A program made the translations under genes and the position numbers. DNA of 64,000 nt from Calliopum simillimum (taxonomy: Eukaryota > Arthropoda > Insecta > Diptera > Lauxaniidae). The DNA lies in contig OX638371.1 in NCBI GenBank assembly GCA_951812925.1, positions 113,173,124 through 113,237,123 of the forward strand, written 5' to 3'. Positions 23,147-33,793 of the stretch are shown here, piece by piece; the stretch's first letter is position 1, and the number at the start of each line of letters is the position of its first letter. A model generated the notes under the pieces. That model was not told the DNA's origin and made no database searches. It was given only the letters and a program-made list of their open reading frames with translations.

Positions 23147-25553
23147 TCTTCATATGCGGCATTATATATAATATTGCAATATTATGCCATTTCGGTTTTT
23201 GTCAAAAATATACACATGAGAAAAATGGGAAGATCTCACAGCTTAAAATTAACCCATTGGAATGTTACTTATACATTTTTGGGCTGAAGGAGCCGGGCGA
23301 TTGCACAAAGAAAGGCCCATAATCATGAGTATAACGTTCCTATTGTTAAGATAAGTAGTTGTAGATTGCATTATATTAAGTTTTAGAGAAGACTGTGTTT
23401 TTGTTGCAATTGTGGCAGCACTTAAAATCTCAATTTATATGGGTGAAGTGCTGTAACAAGCAAAAGTTTAAATTAAATTGTTTTGTTATTCATCAAACTT
23501 ACAAAATAGAGAGACAGATCATTTGTCAATTGAATCTGGAGTTTGTCAAAAAATATATTAATAAATTCAGATAGCCATCAGTAAAAAATAAATTGTTATG
23601 CTCACTAAAATTTGGAAAAAAGAATTCACTAGTTTCACAAATATATAACGTTGTACTCGAATTTCAGCAGTTCACAGAAGGCACGAAAACTTGTGGTTTT
23701 TTTAGCACCTTTCAAAAGTCTGTCTTAATCATTATGTTCGGCAAAATATGTAAAAGAATTTGCTCTCAACTTCTGAATACTAAACATTTTAGTTTTTAAT
23801 TTTGCTGAAGAACTAATTTTGAAAGGAATTTTCTGTTTTTTCTGACATTGCAAACGACCTTTGAAAAATATTCTCTAAATACCTTTCATAAATTGCTGTT
23901 CGAAATTAAGCCAACGTTGCAAAACTCTGTGGTAACATATGTTACCTTTTCTCGAAACAGAGCAATAACAAACGTTACATAAAGGACACAACTTTATAGG
24001 AAAAATTTATTGAAATCAAAAATAGATTTATCAATGCTCCAACAAGACAAAGATAAAGAGAGAAAAATGAAAACAATTTAGGCAACAAATCCATATCATA
24101 TGCCCCACAACAACAACAATAAAAAAACAAGCACAAAGATTTATTGATGTTAAAATTGAGCCAAACATGGCGCAAAGGCAGGACATCACTCAAATGTTCG
24201 AAGGCCACATATGTCCGTTTATTAGGAGAGAAGCAAATGGACTTTACAAAAGAATCTTTAATAAAGAGAAATATTTTTGGTTGAGAACAAAAAGAAAAAA
24301 AAGTTTTTAAAATTACAGAAAATTAGATACCAGTGCGAAAAAATATTTTAGAGTCGCCCGTAAATCAGTACAAAATACGACAGAATTACCAACTCAATAT
24401 AAATCAACCATGTCCTGGAGTAAGTTACAGAATTTGTACGCAAAATCCATGAAAACTATTGTTTAGTGTTACTTAAAAGCTTTAAAACTCCACTTGTACC
24501 GCATTTAATGAATGAATGTGGTTGGAATTGCAAGTAGAATTTATGTAAATAGTTAAATAAAATTGTGGTTTTTGTGATTTTTGTAAGTTAAATTTTTATA
24601 TTGTATTTTATTTAGAATTTTGCAAAAATATTTCATAACAACACCGCAGGACATTTTAATTTGCAATAATCTGGAATAAAAACAAACAACACTGGTCAAA
24701 CGCAGAGCAGCAAATGGAGAAAAAAATTGAGAAACTTGGCAAAACAAAAACAAAAACCCAAAGATGCAAAAACAACTGCAACAATAAACATTTCTGTGGT
24801 AAAATAATTGAAGAAATACTTGGAAATATTTGAAGATAAGCAAAAGTCTACTATGGCGCATGAAACATTTGCATACTTCAAGGCTTAGAGTAGTTGGAAT
24901 TTTTACTTCAATAATTATGTTCAATGAAAAGGAGCTATGTTTATTTTATTCCTTTTTTTTTTTTTTGTAGAAAGATGATATTTTCTGCAAATTTATTTAT
25001 TATTTGATTCGTATTAAACTATTTATTAAATTAAAGAAAACATTTCATTGCATACATTTTGGAGCATTTTTAGGAAATTCAAAAAACTTCATATGCCGGC
25101 TTTAAATGTTTATTCAATTATTCAAAGTACCCTGAAGGACTGATGGAATCAATTGTTTCAATATTCCAATCTTTGGTGTTGTTTTTTTTTTTTTTGGAAG
25201 TAGTCCATAATGGACTACAACTAATACTAGAATAAATTCACTTAAATTTTCAATTGTAATGCATAATCTGTCGTTTGTACCAAAAGTGATCAAATTGCGT
25301 ATCGATTATATCAGTGAAATTATAACGTAACTGACTACTTACTGTTTGGCAGTTCATCGATTGCGAAGAAGAGCAAACGATAGTGTATCGGTGTAGTGAC
25401 TTGTGCTGCGTGGAGAGGCTGGGGTTCAAATCCTCCACTCGGTGATTTTCAATTCTAGTTTTTAAATTTTTTGGTAATTTGTACACAATTTGTCCGAAAA
25501 GTCTTCGGAGCAGAAAATGAAACATATGTCCTATATAGCCGAGGTATAATATA
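23147..25553. other. Non-coding DNA with a tRNA-like patch
   Basis: Mostly featureless AT-rich sequence. A perfect 16-bp palindrome GGTAACATATGTTACC lies at 23931-23946. A 123-codon minus frame (24553-24924) is Phe/Cys-rich without domains. See 25385-25445 for the tRNA-like segment. Confidence 0.4.
25385..25445 (+). other. tRNA-like / SINE-like segment
   Basis: GGTTCAAATCC (25423-25433) matches the RNA polymerase III box B (GGTTCRANNCC). CGGTGTAGTGAC, about 35 bp upstream, resembles box A. The spacing is shorter than in a real tRNA, and a full cloverleaf cannot be drawn. It is better read as a tRNA-derived repeat fragment than a functional tRNA gene. Confidence 0.3.
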
Positions 25554-27122
25554 GCGGAGATGTGTGAACCTTGGTCCGCTTTTCAGTTTTTTCAATGTTC
25601 TAGATTTTCCAAAAAAGTTTCTTTAGTTTTTTGATTAAGTTATATTTCTACAATGCTTGTAGCATCATATGACGTGACAATGATATTTCTATGTCTTACC
25701 ATTGAGTAGAAATATTACTTTTTCCATACCATGGACTATTATAAATAAAAGAGAATACATTGTATTAAGGTAATAAATTATGAAAGAACAATTTATTATG
25801 TAATCAAAAGTTAAATTTTTTTCAATAAAAAAAAAAATTAATCATAAACAAAAAAGTGCATTTAGTAAAAACAATTGATTAAACAAAACTGGTTGCAAAT
25901 AAATACATTAATCACGTAAATAATAATAATTATACTAATTTTATGAACTTTAGTCAATGTTTTGCAAGAATCGAAAATTCCATGCATTTTCCAACTTAGA
26001 ATATTATGACAATTAGGAGAAGAGAAAAAACTACTGAACATGGCTATGGTGACATATGTTTCGGTTACCGCCACGTAACCATCATCAGACCAATTTATGT
26101 TTTATTTAATTTATTTTAAATTAAATGAAATAACAATTGAAAAATTTTTGAACTTTTTGTCTGAGGCCGGGATCGATCTATGAACCTTTCGAAATCAATC
26201 TCTCTACATAGCGCATTTATCAACGGACTGCGCTGTGTGCCCTCGCTCCACCTTACCAAACAAACACAACATGAATGATGACAAAGGAGTATAGAGAATG
26301 AAACCACGCTACATGCATATAGGCAGTTAAGCTACCAATTTTTCCGAGGGCACACAGCGCAGTCCGTTGATAAATGCGCTATGTAGAGAGATTGATTTCG
26401 AAAGGTTCATAGATCGATCCCGGCCTCAGACAAAAAGTTCAAAAATTTTTCAATTGTTATTTCATTTAATTTAAAATAAATTAAATAAAACATAAATTGG
26501 TCTGATGATGGTTACGTGGCGGTAACCGAAACATATGTCACCATAGCCATGTTCAGTAGTTTTTTCTCTTCTCCTAATTGTCATAATATTCTAAGTTGGA
26601 AATGCATGGAATTTTCGATTCTTGCAAAACATTGACTAAAGTTCATAAAATTAGTATAATTTTCATATAGTCAACATAAACCATTTTAAATAATAATAAT
26701 TATATTATATTGAGAAGCGATTATGGCTTCCTGGTTGCCCGTCAAAAAAGGATAGTTGGTCAATAAGCATAGGTCCAAGGTACACACAGACAACATGTTT
26801 TAAAAGCTGTCAACACCCATAACATATATTAATGAAAATACATCTAAAACACACTAAAAGCTTAAAACAATAACTAAACTTCCTTTCTGATGTTGTAAAA
26901 CTGAAATATTTCAAGTAAGTTTCTCACAAAACGTTTCGTAGTTTACTCCAAAAACAAATTTTTACACACAAAAAACACTTTTTCCGTCGCTTTTTATACA
27001 CACATATAGTCTACTAATATGAGTCACCGGTATGAGTGGAAAATTCCATAGAAGAACATTATCGTACACGTGGAACTGTTGAGTGGCAACCGACACTCGG
27101 ACCAAGGTACACACATCTCCCC
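25554..27122. mobile_element. TA-flanked DNA element containing a large palindrome
   Basis: Ends read GCGGAGATGTGTGAACCTTG at the left and, inverted, GGGGAGATGTGTGTACCTTG at the right, both continuing GTCCG. TA flanks lie at 25552-25553 and 27123-27124. A further inverted copy, GTCCAAGGTACACACA, lies inside near 26772. No transposase. The 0.73-kb foldback at 25928-26661 lies within it and probably inserted later. Confidence 0.65.
25928..26661. mobile_element. Large foldback element, about 318-bp arms
   Basis: Arms 25928-26245 and 26345-26661 are almost perfect inverted copies around a 99-bp unique spacer. Each arm ends inward in GAGGGCACACAGCGCAGTCC. The inner part then reads AATGCGCT...GGTTC...GATCGATCCCGGCC, reminiscent of a tRNA D-arm and T-arm. 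Target duplication is unclear because the flanks are AT-rich. Open frames inside are by-products. It could extrude as a cruciform or be transcribed into a long hairpin. Confidence 0.8.
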
Positions 27123-27124
27123 TA

Positions 27125-27589
27125 ATAAAAAATTAATAAAAAAAAATTTCACCCATATTGAAACTTTTTGACATTTTTGTGTAAAATTTGAATTTCAAAT
27201 TAAATTTGTTTAAATTTATATATAAAATAAATAAATTTGGACTTTTTCTGATTTGAATGATATGCATAAGGAGACAATTGACCTTTTTCTGGTCCGATTG
27301 TTATGTATAAGGCGACTATTGGTTACGCCGAATGACAAAAAATGTCAAACTTGCATTATGACATTACTTTTGTTTCACACCGTATTTATGCAAAAGAATT
27401 AAAATCAATCATACGGCTCGTTGTCGCAAGCTTACGACTTTTGTCAGAAAATGTATGAGTTTGTTCAACAGACGCAAGTATGCGCAACATTTTTTCTCCT
27501 CAAATGAAAATGTCGATTATCAACTCTAGTTCTTGTGCAGTCAAAGGACGAAGGAAGACCGAGGTCGCTGGATTTTCCAAAGAAACCCA
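27125..27589. other. Non-coding DNA
   Basis: AT-rich. ATGACATTACTTTTG near 27358 resembles the MITE A/B arm but lacks a partner. Nothing else seen. Confidence 0.35.
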
Positions 27590-28400
27590 TTTTTTTTTTT
27601 TTTTTTTTTTTTGCCTTTTCACGTTTATAATAACATAATAACATGTTATAATTAGGTTCGTTTAGCGCGGAAGATGGCAGTTGCTATTATAACTTAGGTT
27701 GCGATTGGGACCATTAAATATCCGATATATAACTTCGTTGTCAGCCCATTGAACCATTTAGAAATTTTATATAAGCTCCAAAATAAATTTGGGACTTTTT
27801 TGAGTAATATCTTCAAGAAAATCGAATAAGTGACTTTTGAACACCATGTAACATTGGTTAGCTAACGCTGGGCATTCACAAAGGAATGAAAAATTGACTC
27901 TTTTACATCAGGATCTTTACAGCTTTTACAAAGATCTCTTACGTCGGTAAGGTCCAAACTCTAGGCGTTTCTACCTATAAAAAAGTGTCTTGTAATGACA
28001 CCAATTAAGATTTTGAGTCAGTTTTTCGTGTTTTTTTGACGTCATAAAGTAGCCATATTGCCCTTGACTTAGATCATGTTTTAAGTTTGGCTATCTAAAA
28101 TTAGCCCACAAAATACATTTTGAATCAATGTTGGCCCTAATTAATGCAAGTAGTTTCATAATATGAGCTTCAGAAAATGAGTCAGTTGAAGACCCTTTCC
28201 TAGCAAGTTCGTCATTGCCAAAGGAGTTGCTGTGTCCGGGAAACCAACATATTGCAAGATTATACAGCTGCGCTACATCATATAGAGATTCTCTGCAGCT
28301 AGGGACTAAGCGAGACTTAGTAATAATTGGAACTAAAAGCCCTAATGGCTGCCTTACTAAAGATCATGTTATACAAATGGGGAAAATTGAGTTTAAGCTT
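27590..28400 (-). mobile_element. 3' fragment of a non-LTR retrotransposon with RNase H
   Basis: On the minus strand, a frame around 28200-28350 reads RLVPSCRESLYDVAQL and then AICWFPGHSNSFGNDELAR. This matches the end of an RNase H domain as found in I-, R1- and Loa-type elements (WVPGHxxxxGNExAD). Further along is a Cys-rich finger (CKSCKD...FHSF) and CECPALANQ in a shifted frame. The run of about 23 T at 27590-27612 is the poly(A) tail on this strand. Several stops and frameshifts show it is dead. The 5' boundary is not defined, and no target duplication was found. Confidence 0.65.
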
Positions 28401-29794
28401 CTTTTAAGGGAATGATGAATACTTAACATCATTTAAGTACTATATTTAACCAAATTTAACTTAGAACTTTTTTAAAAAAGAATTCTTTTTCATAGATTTT
28501 TTGATAGCATGACTGACTAACAGTGATGCCATTAGCTAAAGCTGGGATTATAAATATTAATCAGTCTTCAAACTCACAACATTTTCTTAAGTAACTTGTG
28601 AGTGAACTATCTTATTATAATGCTGTATATATGCAGCGCATTTTACGCCATGGTTTGCATTAAAAAGAAACACAACTTAAACAATCAAAAACCCATCTAA
28701 AGGAAGAGAAAGGAAATGTTAAGCAATCACATCCACGCTAATGTAATAACAACGAACAATGCACACCGTGAAAATGTCTTCGTAAGTAATGCATGAAGTA
28801 AATACTTACTGTAGAAGGTAGGTAGGTAGGTAGCTGCATAAGGAAAAGATATGGTACGGCATTCTGCACCTTTTTCTTAAGATTTACCCAGTAAGTTTTA
28901 TTGTGAAAAATGGTTTAACATCGCATATCATTTCTCAAGTTTCATCCAACATTCATCTCCGAATGCGAAAACGGCAGCAACACAACGGTTAAGGCGAAGG
29001 ATGAAGAACGAGAATGAAGAAGAAAGTACGACGGCGGGGCCTTCAAAATGTAGACATCAGAATTTTCGAGTGCTACAAGAACGATGATGGCTGTGATGTT
29101 GAGACGCTTGTGAATGCGTTACGTTGCGATGCGATGATACCGAAATGTTTTATGCCGGAATGGTAGACTTTCAGTCAGTCTGTACGTGTGTTGGTGTTCC
29201 AGAGAGCTACCACAGAATTGAAGAGGTAACGAACGGAAAGCAAAATGCAGCATAATAGAGTGGTATGTCTGGAAGTTGAAATGAAAGCTAGCGTTCTTCT
29301 TTTTGCTTTCACTCTCTTTCTCCCGCTCTTATAATGCGATAATTTATTATTTCTCGAAACACTTACATAGACTCAAATGAAGATGAGTAGCAAAGGTTGT
29401 GTGCTGCACCCAGTAGGAAAATGAGTGCTAATTTTGTAAAATATGAAGGTTTTTTTTTTCATATTACTCCACACATTTAACATTTTTATGACAATAGACT
29501 TGAAATTAGTCTCATTGTTTTACCTGTTTTTTATAAAAATCTTTACAATATATCGTTTTTATAAAAACAAATTTGTTACACAATTATTTACACATTTACT
29601 TTCACAACAATCTATGCACTTAAAAAATGACTTTTACACACTGTTTACAAACCGTTGATTAGTCATCGATAGTTCAACTTTACTGCCCTGTATTCAAACC
29701 GACACTGTACTGTTCATCTCAAAGCGGATAGGCTTATAAACCCTATGCTTGGTGTTAAATTTCAACACCAATAACCCTTTCATATTATGTACCG
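28401..29794. other. Non-coding DNA with a GC-richer patch
   Basis: 28930-29260 is less AT-rich and has a 41-codon stretch (RCDDTEMFYAGMVDFQSV) ending beside a GTAACG donor-like site, but I see no family match. A GTAG tetranucleotide run is near 28818. No supported gene. Confidence 0.4.
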
Positions 29795-29982
29795 GTGATT
29801 ATGAAAAATATCCAAAAAAAAAAAACATCCAAAAAAACATCCAAAAATAAACATCCAAAAATAAAAACATCCAAAAAAAAAACATCCAAAAACAAAAATA
29901 GAAACATCCAATGGAAAACAAAATGTCCAACATTTTTTGGATGTTTTTTTTTTTTTTTTTTTTTGGATGTTTTATTTGGATA
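29795..29982. repeat. ACATCCAAAA array with inverted end
   Basis: About nine copies of ACATCCAAAA with A-rich spacers are followed by two inverted copies (TTTTGGATGT) around a T run, so the single strand can fold back. It may be a decayed relative of the ACGCCCAAAA repeats, since the differences are C-to-T and G-to-A. Non-coding. Confidence 0.5.
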
Positions 29983-30713
29983 CTTTTGAGTGGAATCTTA
30001 TGTACCTACTAGGATTATTGGCTTAACTAAGTTTGTTAGTATTTGTGCACATGCTCGTAAATTTTTTGGTCCATCCATCTGTATGTCTGTCTCTATGTAT
30101 GTCGTTGTCTCTGTCTTCTACTGTATATCTATTTGCTGTTAACCATTTGTTCAAGCCACTTGAACAACTTAATACAAACATGCACACACACATAACGCTC
30201 ATATACATGTATGTATTTCTACATATACCATTTTATTACCTTGCTTGTGCGTGTATGTAAGTGTGTGCGACTGCTACCAATGTTAAGCTCAAGATTTATT
30301 GCTTATACTTAAGCCAAGTGCGAAGCGGGTAACAAACATGTTAAAAATATTAAAATAATGAAAACAAACACCGAAATGAAGAGCTCTAATGTCGCTTCCA
30401 CACCCCCTCTCTTCCCCCTACCACTTTCTTTGCACCTGCAGAAATGACTGCATTCTTTAGAACTTTTAAAGTTTTTCCAGGGAAGGTGAAAAATAAACGT
30501 TTTTACGAATTTCAAAGCAGTTACTCTTAGTTACTCAAAGATTCTTGTAATGTTTCTACAGTGTCAACACAAATACACACAAAGACAGTAGGGTGCGCCA
30601 AAAAAAATACAATGGAGAAAGTGAGATGGCAGCTAATTTTTATCAGATACAAATGTTTCAAAAAATACCTCCAATGTTTTAAAAGTGAAGAATACCCTTC
30701 ATTTCAAGGTGAA
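29983..30713. other. Non-coding DNA
   Basis: Simple TGTATGTATG and CACACACA runs. No supported feature. Confidence 0.4.
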
Positions 30714-30850
30714 GTTGAAATAACGCCCAAGAAAAAAAACCAAAAAATGCCCAAACTATTTTCATATAAATTTGCACGACAACCATTATGGAAATAAAGG
30801 ATTTGTTTCGTTATATATCATTAGTTTTTTTGGTTTTTTTTTTTTTTTCA
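30714..30850. repeat. GGGCGTTATTTC-type repeat, short copy 3
   Basis: GAAATAACGCCCAAG, then AATGCCCAAACTATTTTCA and CGACAACCATTATGGAAATA match blocks of the repeats at 6660-7180 and 14475-14945. It is truncated and diverged. Confidence 0.5.
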
Positions 30851-31234
30851 CCCAAGAGTCCCCCCTAGGATGCCGGAGCCAAAATTTTTTTTTTGTATTT
30901 TATACGCGTTTTATTACTTTTTACTACATTTTAGTGAACAAAAATTGTTTCACCCGACGGTCCCCCTTGCATGACGGAACGAAAATTTTAAAAATTTTTT
31001 TTTTACGTGTTTCCAAAAAAATTAGTTTTTCATGCCTCTGAAAATATTTAACGGACATGGATTTGATTTGGTATACTATATGTATTAAGAGAATCGGAAC
31101 AAACAATGTTCAAAAGAAAAATGGACGATGCCACGCCTTTAAGAAAATATCATATCATATATAGCAACGCACACCGGGAAAGGACACAAATACAACTTTA
31201 GGAATATTTTTCACGACAATTTACAAAATACACA

Positions 31235-31610
31235 TAAATACTAAGGACGGTAAGTGCAAGCTCTGAGCTAAAACTGGAAGTGGACGTGGCATCTCCCATA
31301 CAAGAAATTTCAAAATTTAAAAATACTATTCTGAAAATTTTTTCGAGAATATCCAACTAAATTTCACTCAGACACTAAGGACTATAAATCCAAGCTCTGA
31401 GCAAAAGCTATATGAACTCGGACAAGAAGGCATGGCACCTCCCGTATCAGCAAAAGATCTAAAATGCTATACTGAAAGGATTTTTGAGAAAATCCAACCT
31501 AATTTCACTCAGACACTGAGGACAGTAAGGGCAAGATCTGATCAAAAACTATTTGAACTATGACAAAAAGTCGTGACACCTGCCGTACTAACTAGTTCTT
31601 TTTTCATATC
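31235..31610. repeat. Three-copy degenerate tandem repeat, about 135 bp
   Basis: Each unit has ACTAAGGAC or ACTGAGGAC, then AAGCTCTGAGC(A)AAA or similar, then a GTGGCATCTCCC-like block and AATCCAACTAATTTCACTC. Copies start near 31235, 31372 and 31510. The GGCATCTCCCA block is shared with 21677-21917. Non-coding. Confidence 0.65.
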
Positions 31611-33436
31611 CAAGTACATACTATCGAGACATTTGCACGCGACATTGAACTGAAGTATTTTCTTTTAAAATAATAAAATAGATACGTCTTAAAACCCCAA
31701 CATATCCCTAATCTGTATTATGAAAAGCCAGCTCGAGAACTAATGCAACCAGGTCCAAGACAATGATACTGAACAAATGGGAACATCTTTTTCATGATGG
31801 CTTTGGTGACATTTAAGACCATGGACAGTGGTGCAAATGGGCCTTTAACTTATGAAGCTAAGACTGAAAAAAATATGATCATCTTCGGTTGCTTTCAATC
31901 AAAAGAAGAGCTCATAATACAAGTAAGTCTTCTCGTTAAAAACCAGAGATGTGCCTTGCATGAAAACATAACTGCTTGTCATGAAAACTTTTAACCAAGT
32001 TATCTCTTCAAATATTTATAAACAGCTAAACTGTATCTTCAAGTCGTAAAACGATTTGGCATTAATACCAAGAAAGCAAAGAATTGAAAAGAACAACATA
32101 AAGAAATACCAAATGAAATCTTCAAATTCTTTAATCTTCCTTGAGAGCAATATGAAATCGCAACAAAATGGCGATGATGATGAGAGAAAAAGGTGAAAAC
32201 TTTTGTCTGCTGTCAGAGCTTTCATGTTTGAAAATTAATGAAGCTGTTTTTCCCTTAACTTTCTTAATATTTTCATCACGAAGTGCTTTTTTCACATATT
32301 TTCTAGCACTCAAATACTTTCTACCTTCATACATACAAACATATTTTTTGCTTTTTATAAGCATATAACTTCATTTACACTTACACAGCACACGTCAACA
32401 TAACCGCACACACTTACCTACACATGGAAAAAGTACGAACACACACTTGCAATTTCTCACACACTCACTTTGCTTGGAAGAAGAAAAAAGAGTCGCTCAG
32501 AAAAGAAAACTTTCGACAACTTCACTTTTGGCTAAGGTTCAACGTGCTTAAAATGCAATTTTCAACTATAAGCATCATAAATTATTTTATTCTACTACTA
32601 ACACTATTGCAAGTTTTGCTAGCTAACAGTGTGTGTGTGCATTTATGAATGTAAGTGTACGCGCGCATGTATGAAATTTTGAATCATCTCAAGTGCGTTT
32701 TAAGTGTAAAAATATTAGCAAACGCACACAAAAACTCCTCATCATACAATTACATGTACTCAAAACACATGCACACGCGTACATGCATACTTCACTACCA
32801 CTACTACTACTACATTTACAGTAGATGAGGCTGCTGAAAATTCATGCAACTCGTTGAAAAGTCGTTAGTAAAAAGTTTCTAATTTGTTGTAATTTTGTGT
32901 TGTTAGTGTGATGTTGATGAAGATGATGATGATGATGACTCTTTTAAGTGAATCATTACGTGTAATTCGTGTTACTTTTATGGTTTTGCTTTTGTTCTTT
33001 GATTCATTGCACTTTAAATTCTACAACTTGTTACACTCAATTTGTTTTTTGATTTTTCGGTCAATTTGGTTGATTCTCAAGTGCTTTAAAGTTTCTGTAG
33101 CTCGGCACAACTGAAGGCAAAATTATATTCACAGGTTTTCAAAGAAACAAAAACAGTGCTCAAAAGTTTAGAAATGAAGAACACTTTAGTTTGGATTGTA
33201 TATTATGTACTCTTATTTATTTTTCACTGAAGTTACAAAACAAAATGGTCCATAGCTATAATTAACGTGTGCATCAGTTTTTGACCGAAAAATAGAAAAA
33301 ACGCAGCAAATGACAGGTTGTGATGAAAAAAAACATGTTTTTTGTCAGGACAGCCATTCTATGCCTCGCATAATAAGACTTTGGTTCATTTTTTCAAATT
33401 TAACAAAAATTTATTACATAGTTCAGGCCAAAACCA
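31611..33436. other. Non-coding DNA
   Basis: CACA runs, a GATGATGAT run near 32915, and several short open frames without domains. No supported gene or element. Confidence 0.4.
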
Positions 33437-33445
33437 GTAATAATG

Positions 33446-33784
33446 ATGTGAGTGTAGTTAGCCCTGCTTTTGTGGAATTTTCCGAAAAAAAAAGTTGTGC
33501 TGGGGTGTGCTCGACTTGTGCTGCGTTGTGCCGTATTGGAAATCAAAATCGGACCAATAGTATAGATTTTATGGGGAGGTCCTTTTTTGGTGAATGCGAA
33601 GTTAGCCCTGTTTTTGTGGAATTTCCCGAACTTTGCACAAAAAAAAGGACCTCCCTATAAAAAGTGAACCCTTGGACCGATTTTGATTTCCAATACGGCA
33701 CAACGCGGCATAAGTGGTCCACACCCCGGCACAACATTTTTTTTTCGGGAAATTCCACAAAAGCAGGGCTAACTTCACGCACAT
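33446..33784. mobile_element. Foldback element with 9-bp target duplication (Mutator-like?)
   Basis: The inverted ends start ATGTGAGTG or ATGTGCGTG and continue AGTTAGCCCTGCTTTTGTGG. The perfect direct repeat GTAATAATG flanks it at 33437-33445 and 33785-33793. Arms of about 140 bp contain TTGTGCCGTATTGGAAATC and AGGTCCTTTTTT. A third, direct copy of the end (GAAGTTAGCCCTG, near 33599) lies in the centre. Target duplications of 9 bp are typical of Mutator-like elements. No transposase. Confidence 0.75.
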
Positions 33785-33793
33785 GTAATAATG

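Noticed and set aside
25385..25445. Functional tRNA gene
   Set aside because: Box B fits, but the box A spacing is too short and no acceptor stem or anticodon arm can be drawn.
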